This document shows, piece by piece, positions 36,904 to 45,382 of a stretch of DNA of 64,000 bases. The notes below the pieces were generated by a model that was given only the letters and a program-made list of their open reading frames with translations, did no database searches and was not told the origin of the DNA. Source of the DNA: Fictibacillus phosphorivorans (GTDB lineage Bacteria > Bacillota > Bacilli > Bacillales > Fictibacillaceae). The stretch is from the NCBI RefSeq assembly GCF_007673525.1, contig NZ_VDZU01000001.1, forward strand, positions 3,259,911 to 3,323,910, written 5' to 3'. The stretch's first letter is position 1, and each line of letters opens with the position of its first letter. A program made the translations under genes and the position numbers.

Positions 36904-38151
36904 ATGGCTGAAACAATAGCTGTACTCCAGAAAAGTGAAACAGAGTCTTTATTCAGAAAACGTTCATTCCTATTCATATGGGCGATAACGATCTGTTCTT
37001 CTTTTTCAATCGCCATCTTTCAATTCTCACAGAGTTGGTATGTTGTAAAGACTCTAGATAAAGAAGCCTCACTCGGCATTGTATTTATTGCAGCAAACGT
37101 TCCTCGTATTTTATTCATGGCTATTGGCGGCGTTCTAGCGGATCGAGTCAGCCGTACGAAAATTTTGTTTGTCGCTAACTTTCTAAGAACCCTTTTGTTA
37201 GTCGGGTTGTTGATCATGCTTGCAACAGGACATCTCTCGCTCCTGTCTTTTATCATTTTTGGTTTGTTTTTCGGGGCACTTGATGCTTTTGTATGGCCAG
37301 CAAACGGATCTCTTCTGCCTAATGTTGTCGACCAATCTCAATTAACACGTGCAAATTCAGTCATTCAGACCACCCAACAAAGCTCGTTAATACTTGGACC
37401 GATGATTGGAGGTCTTCTTGTTGCAAGTAGCGGAGGATACATACTCTCGTTCGGTGTACCCGCTGTGATGCTGCTGCTCTCTGCCATCCTTGCTTATATG
37501 TTAAATATCCCAGCTACCATGAGTTCAAGCACAGCAAATCCTGGCATGTGGCTATCTATAAAAGAGGGCATTGATGTAGTAAGACAATCCGCTTTTTTAA
37601 AAGCACTCTTTCTTAGTACGATCTTCCTTAATGTTTTCGTAATCGGACCTTTGATGATGGGTTTGCCGATCTTCGTGAAAAACGTGCTCGACGGAACTGC
37701 ACTTGATTTTAGCTTTATTGAAGGTGCTATGGCTCTAGGCATGCTCATTAGCTCCGTTATTATAGGTATCTTAAACGTTAAGAAAAGACGCGGACTGATG
37801 GTGACAGTTTCTTTATTCGCCATGAACATATTCTTTTTCTTATTTAGTCAAAGTTCCACCCTTTTTGCTTGTATGTTGACGATTTTCTTTATTGGGATTA
37901 CGTTTCCCGCAACGAATATACCGCTTATTTCAGCGGTACAATCTTCCGTTGATAAGAATCTTCTAGGCAGATTGATGGGTTTGCTAACCATGGCAAGTAT
38001 GGGGCTTGCTCCTTTATCACTTGCAGCAACGTCCATGTTGATCTCTTATGGCTTTTTTATTGAAAACATTATGTCTCTAGGTGCACTCTCTTTAATTGTT
38101 GTTAATCTTTTGATCATGTGGAAACTTCCTGCTTTAAGAAAAATGGAATAG
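36904..38151 (+). CDS. MFS efflux transporter (415 aa)
   Basis: Twelve-helix major facilitator of the MFS_3 / macrolide-efflux (MefA-like) group. The motif-A loop GGVLADRVSRTK between TM2 and TM3 and WPANGSLLPNVVDQSQLTRANSVIQTTQQSSLILGPMIGG, typical for this group, are present. It starts two bases after the regulator gene and is followed at 38164 by an SDR gene, giving a three-gene unit. The substrate is unknown; an exported toxic compound is likely from context. Confidence 0.88.
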   Translation: MAETIAVLQKSETESLFRKRSFLFIWAITICSSFSIAIFQFSQSWYVVKTLDKEASLGIVFIAANVPRILFMAIGGVLADRVSRTKILFVANFLRTLLLVGLLIMLATGHLSLLSFIIFGLFFGALDAFVWPANGSLLPNVVDQSQLTRANSVIQTTQQSSLILGPMIGGLLVASSGGYILSFGVPAVMLLLSAILAYMLNIPATMSSSTANPGMWLSIKEGIDVVRQSAFLKALFLSTIFLNVFVIGPLMMGLPIFVKNVLDGTALDFSFIEGAMALGMLISSVIIGILNVKKRRGLMVTVSLFAMNIFFFLFSQSSTLFACMLTIFFIGITFPATNIPLISAVQSSVDKNLLGRLMGLLTMASMGLAPLSLAATSMLISYGFFIENIMSLGALSLIVVNLLIMWKLPALRKME

Positions 38152-38163
38152 GCGGTGTAGATG

Positions 38164-39159
38164 ATGAAAGTATTACTTATTGGCGGCACTCGTTTTTTAG
38201 GAAAACATGTAGCAGATTCTTTTAACAACAATCATCATGAAGTGACTTTGTTTCATAGAGGGAAAACATCAAAGAAAGGGTTAGCAGAAAACGTTCATAA
38301 GATTATTGGTGACAGAGATCTTGATCTGTCTTCACTTAAGAGTGAATCTTGGGACATTGTAGTGGATACGTGTGGTTATTTTCCGAAGCAGGTCCGTAAA
38401 TCAGCTGAAGCACTCCAGAAAGAAGGAACTTTCTATATCTTTATTTCTTCAGTATCTGTTTATGAAGATCAGTCCGTTCGAAACATTACGGAGGAAGCGC
38501 AAACCGCTGACCTTATTGATCCAACCATTACTGAGATCGGTGAACATTACGGTGCCCTTAAAGCAGCTTGTGAACAAGAGGTCTTAGAGATATTCGGTGA
38601 GAATGCTTTGATCGTGCGTCCAGGTTTGATTGTTGGCCCCCATGATTACACAGATCGTTTCACATATTGGCCAGACAGGGGTGTTCGAGGCGGAGAAATT
38701 TTAATCCCTGAGATGAAAGATCCGACCGTTCGATTCATTGATGTTCGTGATCTAGCGAATTGGATCGTACGGATGGCTGAGAATAAGGAGAACGGGATCT
38801 ATCAAGCAGTTGGAGGTGTGTATGACTTCAATGAGGTTGTTCAAAAATGTTTGCGAAGTCAAGAACACTCGACAATCGTTCCTGTGGCCGAATCCTTCTT
38901 GTTAAAGGAGAACGTCGGCGAATGGGTTGAGTTGCCACTTTGGATATCAAGTGAAGATTATCGTGGTCTTGATTATGCGGATGATTCTAAAGCGATAAAC
39001 AAAGGATTGATTTTTCGACCGATAGAAGAAACGATAAAAGATACTGCAGATTGGTCTCAAAGCCGAAACTTAAAACCAGATGATTGGAAAGCAGGCTTAC
39101 ATCCTGATAAAGAAAAGCAGCTTCTAAAAAAATGGAACGAAAGTGTAAAGTTAAGCTAA
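38164..39159 (+). CDS. NAD(P)-dependent epimerase/dehydratase-type SDR (331 aa)
   Basis: Extended short-chain dehydrogenase. The Rossmann loop is GGTRFLGKHV at the start; SSVSVY and the Tyr of HYGALKAACE give a Ser-Tyr-Lys set, though Lys is displaced in the usual YxxxK spacing only slightly (YGALK). The C-terminal part differs from sugar epimerases and resembles RNA-binding/NmrA-like plant CSP41 relatives. AGGCGG lies eight bases before the second of two ATGs. Substrate unknown; it ends the regulator-MFS-SDR unit. Confidence 0.8.
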   Translation: MKVLLIGGTRFLGKHVADSFNNNHHEVTLFHRGKTSKKGLAENVHKIIGDRDLDLSSLKSESWDIVVDTCGYFPKQVRKSAEALQKEGTFYIFISSVSVYEDQSVRNITEEAQTADLIDPTITEIGEHYGALKAACEQEVLEIFGENALIVRPGLIVGPHDYTDRFTYWPDRGVRGGEILIPEMKDPTVRFIDVRDLANWIVRMAENKENGIYQAVGGVYDFNEVVQKCLRSQEHSTIVPVAESFLLKENVGEWVELPLWISSEDYRGLDYADDSKAINKGLIFRPIEETIKDTADWSQSRNLKPDDWKAGLHPDKEKQLLKKWNESVKLS

Positions 39160-39221
39160 AGAGAAATAATTTCTTCTATTTTTCAAAAATACATGAATGC
39201 CCATGGCACTTGTCCATACCA

Positions 39222-39249
39222 TTTGACTCCTCAGGACATATAGTATGAT
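39222..39249 (+). promoter_or_regulatory. Possible promoter of a small RNA
   Basis: TTTGAC (39222-39227), 16 bp, TATGAT (39244-39249), 60 nt past the SDR gene and with no gene downstream on this strand for over 1 kb. Confidence 0.5.
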
Positions 39250-39255
39250 TGTGAG

Positions 39256-39375
39256 ATACAAAATCTCTCCTGTTGGCAAGAGGCCGGCAGAGCAATTCCC
39301 TACCCCCCATTTCTTCATCATGCGTTCGGTTTTCTTTACCATAATCCTTTTTTAAGGATTATGGCTTTTTTTTTA
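39256..39375 (+). ncRNA. Candidate small RNA, about 120 nt
   Basis: A stretch bounded by a promoter-like element and a strong terminator (CCATAATCC / GGATTATGG around a T/A loop at 39339-39364, then T9). It contains a short hairpin region TTGGCAAGAGGCCGGC and an unpaired C-rich tract CCCTACCCCCC at 39298-39308 that could pair with Shine-Dalgarno sequences. There is no reading frame with a ribosome binding site. Not recognised as a known class; the terminator might instead belong to the SDR gene. Confidence 0.45.
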
Positions 39376-39378
39376 GAT

Positions 39379-39410
39379 AAAAAGGGAGTTTATTTAACTC
39401 ACTCCCTTTT
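39379..39410 (-). terminator. Terminator after the 209-aa coiled-coil gene
   Basis: AAAAGGGAGT and ACTCCCTTTT pair around an AT loop; T-run on the minus strand. Confidence 0.8.
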
Positions 39411-39424
39411 AAAACACAGATTTT

Positions 39425-40054
39425 TTATCTTGGAAAACGCTTAGGATCATCATGAAAATTGATATATTTTTTTAGATGATCAGGCAGTTCCCCTTTTTGA
39501 AAAACATGTTGAATATCAGAGAGCGGAATCTCTAAACGTGCCAATGAGGGATACAACGGAAGAATTTCTTTTGGTTCATAAGATTGCTGATAACTCGTGA
39601 TCGCTTCATTCGTCTCTTTTTCAACAGATTGACGATACGCATGAATCTCTTGTATCTGTTTGACCATCATCAAGTACTCTGCTTTTAAACGTTCAAGCTG
39701 ATGTATTTTCTTTTCCATACTATTCTTAGCCGTGTCTAGCTCTCTGTCGCGTGAAGAATAAACCGTTTTTAAATACTCGGACAACCGATCATCTCGGTTC
39801 TCTTTTAATTCATCCAGCTGTTCCATGGCATTACGTTCTTTCTCCATCGCTAACAAGTATTTATTCTTTACTTCTGTTAAATCATCCATCGTGATTTTTG
39901 AGTTTCTAACACCGTATGAATTTAATAACTCTTCATACTCATTTGAAGACCATTCTTTTTGTTTATGTAGTTGCTGCCACTTTTCTTGAGCGCGAGCAAT
40001 ATCGATATCGTATTCTTTTTTCATTTGCTTAAAATGGTTTAATTCAGGATACAT
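39425..40054 (-). CDS. Coiled-coil hypothetical protein (209 aa)
   Basis: Mostly alpha-helical, highly charged protein starting MYPELNHFKQMKKEYD, with coiled-coil heptads over about residues 55-150 and a short non-helical end with PLYPSLARLEIPLSDI and KKYINFHDDPKRFPR. There is no signal peptide, membrane helix or catalytic motif, and no family is recognised. The ATG at 40054 is six bases after AAGGGAG; the longer frame to 40084 is rejected. It is a single-gene unit. Confidence 0.7.
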   Translation of the reverse strand: MYPELNHFKQMKKEYDIDIARAQEKWQQLHKQKEWSSNEYEELLNSYGVRNSKITMDDLTEVKNKYLLAMEKERNAMEQLDELKENRDDRLSEYLKTVYSSRDRELDTAKNSMEKKIHQLERLKAEYLMMVKQIQEIHAYRQSVEKETNEAITSYQQSYEPKEILPLYPSLARLEIPLSDIQHVFQKGELPDHLKKYINFHDDPKRFPR

Positions 40055-40173
40055 AACAATCTCCCTTCGTTTTTCAACATTCATAGTATTCGGGAGGGTT
40101 TTGGGTTTAACGTCTCGAAAGTTTAAACAACTGTTTAAATTGAGTGATGATAGGAAATTCTGTGATGTTCTTT

Positions 40174-40318
40174 AAAGTGTTGGTTTCCGTTTCAGGTGCT
40201 TCGCTTTCCGCGGGGCAGGCGGTGAGCCACATTCCAACGTTTCAGGTTTAAGTGTCTCACCTGCCCACCTGTCCCGCAGGAGTCCCGCACCCTACACTCC
40301 AATCAACTTATCAATGAA
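40174..40318 (-). repeat. Interspersed 145-bp palindromic repeat, copy 2
   Basis: Reverse-complement relative of 26328-26472, with GGACTCCTGCGGGACAGG, GGGCAGGTGAGACACTTAA, GTGGCTCACCGCCTGCCCC and GCGGAAAGCGAAGC at corresponding places. Base changes in one arm (GTGGG to GCGGG) are matched by a change in the other (CCCAC to CCGCG), which suggests pairing is kept. It fills most of the 40055-40380 gap between divergent genes. Confidence 0.85.
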
Positions 40319-40380
40319 GCTTAAGAGACTTAACATCAACACCTTGTTTAGTATTACCTAATAGAAAGAAGGATTAATTC

Positions 40381-40914
40381 ATGAAGATTACAGCAATTAG
40401 ACATTGTAAAGCGGAAGGTCAAGAAAGTAATTCTCCATTAACTGCTCAAGGAAAACAGCAAGCCAAAGAACTGGCTGTCTTTTTGGAGGGTCACCATTTT
40501 GATTGTGTGATCTCGAGTCCATTCAAAAGAGCCATCGACACCATTAAACCTTTTGCAGAGTTAAGTGAGCAATCTATAAAGATAGATGAACGATTGGCTG
40601 AACGTATTCTATCTGCTGAAGCTGACCCCAATTGGAGAAGTAATCTAGAACGTACATATATAGAAGAACATCTAAAGTTTCCTGGTGGCGAGTCCACATT
40701 TGAAGCAAAGCAAAGAATCTCTTCCTTCATTAATGACTTGCAAAATGAATCCTATAAATCCGTTCTGATTGTTACGCATGGAAATCTGCTTAGCTTGATG
40801 ATTAATTTGTTTGATTCATCATTCGGTTTTAAGGAATGGGAGCTTCTCTCCAATCCAGATGTGTATCTTATTGATGTTTCTTTAAAAGATGTATCCAAGC
40901 TGTGGGTGTCTTAA
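40381..40914 (+). CDS. Histidine phosphatase family protein (177 aa)
   Basis: Branch-1 histidine phosphatase (phosphoglycerate-mutase-like). The catalytic motif is RHCKAEG near the start (RHG-like with Cys in place of Gly), then SSPFKRAIDT, the Glu of ERILSAE and the second catalytic His in VTHGNLLSL. The RHC variant is unusual but the remaining residues are intact. Substrate unknown. AAGAAGGA precedes the ATG. Confidence 0.85.
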   Translation: MKITAIRHCKAEGQESNSPLTAQGKQQAKELAVFLEGHHFDCVISSPFKRAIDTIKPFAELSEQSIKIDERLAERILSAEADPNWRSNLERTYIEEHLKFPGGESTFEAKQRISSFINDLQNESYKSVLIVTHGNLLSLMINLFDSSFGFKEWELLSNPDVYLIDVSLKDVSKLWVS

Positions 40915-41002
40915 ACTGGTACATAATTCCAGACCCCCAACCCTCCTCATAAAATCCCGAAACCTGTACACGTAAGATAAATTATTAGGAGGGAAACATC
41001 TT

Positions 41003-41614
41003 ATGAAAAAATTAGTAGTAGCATCAGTATTAGGCGCTTCCCTATTCGGCGCAAACGCAGGAATCTCAGAAGCGGCATCTTCATGCCCGTTCGCTTCTTT
41101 AAATAATAACCAAACTCAACAAGCTCAGGCAGCTCCAGCTCCACAACAGCAACAACAAGCTGCACCAGCACCACAACAAGAGCAAGCAAAAGCTCCAGCT
41201 GAAGCAGCACCAAAAGCTGAAGCAGGTGCAGAACTAACTGCACAAGAGAAACAAATGTTAAATCTTGTAAACCAAGAGCGTGAAAAACAAGGATTGCCAG
41301 CACTTAAAGCTGATCCTGAATTAACAAAAGTTGCACGCGTTAAAGCAAAAGATATGATCGACAACAACTATTTCGACCACAATTCACCAACTTACGGTTC
41401 TCCATTTGATATGATGAAGAAATTTGGTGTTGAATATAACACAGCTGGTGAGAACCTTGCAGGTAATTCATCTGTAGATGGTGCTCACACTAGCCTAATG
41501 AACTCTCAAGGTCACCGTGAGAACATCCTTAAGTCTGAATACACTAGCGTTGGTATCGGTGTAGTAGATGGTGGACAATACGGTAAAATGTTCGTTCAAA
41601 TGTTTAAAGGATAA
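41003..41614 (+). CDS. Secreted CAP-domain protein, YkwD-like (203 aa)
   Basis: A signal peptide (about residues 1-25, cleavage near SEAAS), a low-complexity Ala/Pro/Gln-rich linker (about 30-75), then a CAP (SCP/PR1) domain with MLNLVNQEREKQGLPAL, the His of NYFDHNSP, GENLAGN, and SQGHRENILKSEYTSVGIGV. The His/Glu set of the CAP cavity is present. Related YkwD proteins are extracellular or spore-associated with unknown activity. AGGAGGG precedes the ATG. Confidence 0.9.
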   Translation: MKKLVVASVLGASLFGANAGISEAASSCPFASLNNNQTQQAQAAPAPQQQQQAAPAPQQEQAKAPAEAAPKAEAGAELTAQEKQMLNLVNQEREKQGLPALKADPELTKVARVKAKDMIDNNYFDHNSPTYGSPFDMMKKFGVEYNTAGENLAGNSSVDGAHTSLMNSQGHRENILKSEYTSVGIGVVDGGQYGKMFVQMFKG

Positions 41615-41622
41615 TAAATAAT

Positions 41623-41654
41623 AAAAAGCTTTCCCGCTGTGGGAAAGCTTTTTT
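41623..41654. terminator. Bidirectional terminator between CAP gene and kinase gene
   Basis: AAAAAGCTTTCCC pairs with GGGAAAGCTTTTT around a 4- to 5-nt loop. Confidence 0.9.
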
Positions 41655-41669
41655 CGTTCGCTTAGCTCA

Positions 41670-43091
41670 TTAATGAATGGGAATCGTAATGGTAAACATC
41701 GTACCTTTTCCTTTTTTACTTTTCACATCTAATCTCCCGTTATGATGTTTGATGATGTTTGTGCTTACCATCAAACCTAAGCCTGTACCTTCGTCTTTTG
41801 TCGTAAAAAAGGGTTTCCCGATCTTCTTCATGACCGTTTCATCCATACCGCATCCATAGTCACGTATTTGAACATGAAGAAAATCTTTATTTCTAGATGA
41901 CTTCATGTTAATTTCTACACAATCTCCAACAGCAGAAGCTTCGATCGCGTTCTTCAAAAAGTTGATGAACACTTGTTTAAGCTGCATAGGATCACAAAAA
42001 ACAAGTGGAATCTGATCTTCTAAATCTTTTTTGATCTCAATATTCTTCATAATAGCTTGTGTGTTCAGCAAATCTACTGTGTCATTAATAATATCGGTCA
42101 CACATGACATCATAAAATTTTGTGAATTGCTTTTAGATAGTACTAAAAACTCCTTAATGATATGTTCAATTCGATCAACCTCAGTAAGAATTATCGTTAA
42201 ATATTGATCGAATTCATCTGTTTGATTCTGGATGAGTTGAACAAAACCTTTTAAAGAAGTTAAAGGATTGCGTATTTCATGTGCCACGCCCGCTGCAAGC
42301 TCTCCTACAACATTTAACGCTTCCGCTTTTAATAATTTTTGTTCTGTAAGCTTCTGATCTGTCACATCTTTCAAAATCGTAACATGTAAGTCATCTACGA
42401 TATCTTTCTCACAAGAGTATTGGATTTCTTTCACCAGACCATCTGGTGTCTTGTAACGGAACTCTCCTTCAATCTTTTTTCCATTCAAGACTTCTTTCCA
42501 TTTCTTTCGGATTAACTCTTTACCATTTCCTACAAAAAATTGGTCTGCACTGATTCCTATAAGTTCTTCTTTAGAAAGTTGCAATAGTTCGCAAGCACGG
42601 TCGTTCACTTCGGCAATCTCCATATTTGAACGACATAGAACAATCGCTTCTAGTGCATGATTAAACAACTGTTTAAACTTTTTTAAATTTTGTACAGTTG
42701 TCCGTTCTTCCTCTCTAATCGATGTTATATAGGATGTTCCCACAACCTCTATAACATCATGATTATTTCCTGTTATCGGATAAAGAGTTGTGCGGATACT
42801 TCTAACGCCTAACAGACTATCTGTGCTTTGGATCGAACCTGAAAATGCTCTTTCTAATGGTTCAGTCCACTCTGCGATTAACTCTTTGTTAAATAGGTCA
42901 TGTAGTTTTGTTCCTGGTAAAGGCTTTATGGATACACCGAGTTCATCTAGCATAGAACCTACAGAATAGGTAAACTTATATTCACCCTCACCATCTCTTC
43001 TCAAACCGAAAAGATGGATAGGACAATGATTAAGTGAATGGTGAAAATCGGCAATACGTTTAATTTCGACTTCTTCATATTGCTTGTTCAT
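41670..43091 (-). CDS. Sporulation-type sensor histidine kinase, soluble (473 aa)
   Basis: Cytosolic kinase with no membrane helix: an N-terminal PAS-like region (about 20-110), a second PAS (about 130-245, FKQLFNHALEAIVLCRSNMEIAEVNDRAC), a HisKA domain with the phospho-His in ELAAGVAHEIRNPLTSLKGFVQLIQ, and a HATPase domain with N box NFLKNAIEA, G1 DYGCGMDE and G2 GTGLGL. The HEIRNPLTSLKGF pattern is that of kinases feeding the Spo0F phosphorelay (KinA-KinE). There is no cognate response regulator next to it, as expected for such kinases. A sigma-H-type promoter with a Spo0A box precedes it. Confidence 0.88.
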   Translation of the reverse strand: MNKQYEEVEIKRIADFHHSLNHCPIHLFGLRRDGEGEYKFTYSVGSMLDELGVSIKPLPGTKLHDLFNKELIAEWTEPLERAFSGSIQSTDSLLGVRSIRTTLYPITGNNHDVIEVVGTSYITSIREEERTTVQNLKKFKQLFNHALEAIVLCRSNMEIAEVNDRACELLQLSKEELIGISADQFFVGNGKELIRKKWKEVLNGKKIEGEFRYKTPDGLVKEIQYSCEKDIVDDLHVTILKDVTDQKLTEQKLLKAEALNVVGELAAGVAHEIRNPLTSLKGFVQLIQNQTDEFDQYLTIILTEVDRIEHIIKEFLVLSKSNSQNFMMSCVTDIINDTVDLLNTQAIMKNIEIKKDLEDQIPLVFCDPMQLKQVFINFLKNAIEASAVGDCVEINMKSSRNKDFLHVQIRDYGCGMDETVMKKIGKPFFTTKDEGTGLGLMVSTNIIKHHNGRLDVKSKKGKGTMFTITIPIH

Positions 43092-43185
43092 TAATTAGTC
43101 CCCTTCTTATTTACAGAATTTCCTGATCTGTTGCTCGGGCTATTATGAGATTTAACCACTTCATCTTTGTTTTCACTAAACTTTT

Positions 43186-43214
43186 TAATTCGACAAAATT
43201 ATTGTTTTCCCTAT
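43186..43214 (-). promoter_or_regulatory. Sigma-H-type promoter overlapping a Spo0A box
   Basis: On the minus strand ATAGGGAAA (consensus RnAGGAwWW, one mismatch), 11 bp, GTCGAATTA (consensus RnnGAATww, perfect). A 0A box TTTTGTCGAA at 43189-43198 overlaps the -10. It lies about 95 nt upstream of the kinase start. Confidence 0.72.
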
Positions 43215-43304
43215 TGGACAACTTTCCCATTTTTTACAATCAACTATACGGGTCTTTTGAAGTGTTTTCCAAAATAAACTATTTCAACTTAAAAGAAATA
43301 AAAT

Positions 43305-43339
43305 AAAAAAGCCTTCTACCAAAATTGGTCAAAGGCTTT
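43305..43339 (-). terminator. Terminator after the ResA-like gene
   Basis: AAAGCCTT with inner ACCAA/TTGGT pairs with AAGGCTTT, followed by T6 on the minus strand. Confidence 0.87.
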
Positions 43340-43349
43340 AAAACAATAA

Positions 43350-43901
43350 TTACCTATTCATCTTGTTGATTTCATCCTTCATGAAGTCGTAATCCATTGG
43401 ACCTATATGTGAATTACTGATCATTCCTTTTTCATCGATAAAATAGCTAGTAGGGATCGACACGGCTCTAAACTGTTTTCCTATTGTATTCTTTTCATCA
43501 AGAGGAATAGGAAAAGACAGCTCATATTCTTTAACGAACTTGCTTACTTTCTCTGTATTTGTTTCAGAGTACTCAAGATTAACTGCTAAAATTTCTACAT
43601 CTTTGTTCTTATAATCTCTATAGAACTTCTCCATTTCGGGCATTTCCTCCCTGCACGGGGGACACCACGTAGCCCAAAAGTTCACAATTACTTTTTTTCC
43701 ACGATAATCCTTTAAGTCGACTTGTTTTCCGTCTAGCGTTTTTAATGAAAAGGTAGGTGCTGTGCTTCCTTGTTTTAATCCAGTATTTTCTTCTTCCTTA
43801 ACTTCAGTTCGTGGTTCTTCCTTCTTATCGATAGCTGTATAAAATGCTAGACCAATCAATCCAGCAAATAAGAGAAGGATCACGATTGATTTTATTCTCA
43901 A
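43350..43901 (-). CDS. TlpA/ResA-like membrane-anchored thiol-disulfide oxidoreductase (183 aa)
   Basis: A signal-anchor helix (about 4-22) followed by an AhpC/TSA-type thioredoxin fold on the outer side of the membrane, with active site WATWCPPCREEM and the cis-Pro in VSIPTSYFI. ResA-type proteins reduce disulfides of exported proteins such as apocytochrome c. The start is TTG at 43901, eight bases after GAGG. No cytochrome-maturation genes are next to it; upstream on the same strand are an anti-sigma/sigma pair but with a terminator between. Confidence 0.88.
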   Translation of the reverse strand: MRIKSIVILLLFAGLIGLAFYTAIDKKEEPRTEVKEEENTGLKQGSTAPTFSLKTLDGKQVDLKDYRGKKVIVNFWATWCPPCREEMPEMEKFYRDYKNKDVEILAVNLEYSETNTEKVSKFVKEYELSFPIPLDEKNTIGKQFRAVSIPTSYFIDEKGMISNSHIGPMDYDFMKDEINKMNR

Positions 43902-44034
43902 TATAATTCCTCATTTCCAATTGGTTCACTAAAATTTATTATAGAGGATTTCATACTGCCACTGCAAAGTTCCTCCTATGCTCATAAGTAAAGAGTAACA
44001 TGCGACAGAGTGGATCATTTGTCCTAAAAATTAG

Positions 44035-44067
44035 AAAAGACAACAACTTATGTTTAAGCTGTTGTCT
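44035..44067 (-). terminator. Terminator after the anti-sigma gene
   Basis: AGACAACAGCTTA pairs with TAAGTTGTTGTCT, then T4 on the minus strand. Confidence 0.83.
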
Positions 44068-44076
44068 CCCGGGTAC

Positions 44077-44832
44077 TTATAAATTAGAGGCCATCACAAT
44101 CGTGCCAACTGGCTTTTTACTGTTTGGAGTTGGTTCATGTGAAATTGCAACTGCATCCCAATTGTGTTCGCCTTCGAATTTAACGGGGAACACCACTGCA
44201 CCGTTTCCATTTTCGTCTGGTGTGAATGTGCCAGCTCGATAAGGTTTGTCTCCTTCAATCAGCCAAACCTGATAAGTCTCGGTTCCTTTGACTTGTGTTA
44301 GATTATTCGTCTGAACAACAAGGTTCATCGTCTCATTCTCTTGTACCATTGATGCTACACCTGTCGAATCTGTCTCTTCAGACGCAAGTTGAACTGTCTT
44401 GAACGTTTTGTTGATCTGCTCTTCGATCACTTGTTCATTTTTGTTGTTCTCATTAAATAGATAAGCATTCGTACCAAGTGATAACAATAGACCAGCTGCA
44501 AGTAAACCTTGTATCCATGGTTTTGATTTGCGTTGGGTAATAGGAGAAACCGTTGTCGTTAATTCATCGGTTTTGTTAACAGACTGTTTTTCTTGATGTG
44601 TAAAGCTTGAGTTAGAAGCCGTAACATTTGTTAAAATACGTTCTTTCATACCAATCGGAGGTTGTGCCTCTTCTGATAAATATGGAAGATCGGCTGTTAG
44701 TTCTTGCCATTCTGCCCATTCTTCTTGACATGCATCGCATTGCTTTAAGTGTTTTTCAAAGGCATCTTTTTCTTTACCTTCTAGCAAGCCATTATAATAT
44801 TCCAGCAGATTATCACAAGTTTTCTGTTCCAT
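44077..44832 (-). CDS. Zinc-finger anti-sigma factor with RskA-type domain (251 aa)
   Basis: Membrane-bound inhibitor of the adjoining ECF sigma factor. An N-terminal ZAS domain carries the HxxxCxxC zinc motif HLKQCDAC; a helix at about 107-125 crosses the membrane; the outer part (about 150-250) matches the anti-sigma-K RskA domain, with YQVWLIEGDKPYRAGTF and a C-terminal VGTIVMASNL. GAGGGGGG lies before the ATG, and the start overlaps the sigma gene by 20 bases, giving coupled translation. Confidence 0.9.
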   Translation of the reverse strand: MEQKTCDNLLEYYNGLLEGKEKDAFEKHLKQCDACQEEWAEWQELTADLPYLSEEAQPPIGMKERILTNVTASNSSFTHQEKQSVNKTDELTTTVSPITQRKSKPWIQGLLAAGLLLSLGTNAYLFNENNKNEQVIEEQINKTFKTVQLASEETDSTGVASMVQENETMNLVVQTNNLTQVKGTETYQVWLIEGDKPYRAGTFTPDENGNGAVVFPVKFEGEHNWDAVAISHEPTPNSKKPVGTIVMASNL

Positions 44833-45382
44833 ATTTATCCCCCCTCTCTCGATAGATCTTTTTTAAATGTTTCAGTGCTAAACGTATCCTTCCTTTTACC
44901 GTACCGAGAGGAATGTTCTTTCGCTCTGCAATGTCTGATTGTGAATAGCCTTTGAAATAGAACATCTCTACAATATCTTGCTGCTCTTCTGTTAACGAAG
45001 AAACGGCTTCCTTCAAGCTCTCTCTTTCCTCGTTCCATGTAACGGTCTCTTCTACACTCTCAGTTCGTTCATAATCTATATCTTTTTCTAATATCTCAAC
45101 TTCATTTTTTTGCTGCTTTCGTATTAAATCAATACAGGCATTTCGTGTAACGGTTAAAAGCCATGAAGAAAATTTCCCTTTATCCTCTGAATAGAGTCCC
45201 TTTTTTCGCCACAGTTTCATAAAAACGTCTTGAACTGCCTCTTCAGCCAACTCTTTTTGTCTCAACATTTTAAATGAAAAAGAAAACAATAGCTTTTCAT
45301 AACGATCATACAGCATTTCAAGGGCTTCTTTATTTTCTTCTTGAACTTTTAAATAAAGTTCGTAATCAGAAGTTCTACCCAT
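44813..45382 (-). CDS. ECF-type RNA polymerase sigma factor (189 aa)
   Basis: Region 2 (about 20-90, with QDVFMKLWRKKGLY for -10 recognition) and region 4 (about 125-180, GYSQSDIAERKNIPLGTVKGRIRLALKHLKKI for -35 binding) joined by an acidic linker. The partner anti-sigma with an RskA domain places it near the SigK-like ECF group. AAAGGAG precedes the ATG. Stress signal and regulon are unknown. The minus-strand leader shows AAGACA, 18 bp, TATGAT, an ordinary sigma-A-like promoter, and no obvious ECF autoregulatory site. Confidence 0.9.
   Translation of the reverse strand: MGRTSDYELYLKVQEENKEALEMLYDRYEKLLFSFSFKMLRQKELAEEAVQDVFMKLWRKKGLYSEDKGKFSSWLLTVTRNACIDLIRKQQKNEVEILEKDIDYERTESVEETVTWNEERESLKEAVSSLTEEQQDIVEMFYFKGYSQSDIAERKNIPLGTVKGRIRLALKHLKKIYRERGDKYGTENL

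Noticed and set aside
39256..39375. Signal recognition particle RNA or 6S RNA
   Set aside because: The conserved SRP loop and the long open 6S bulge are absent.
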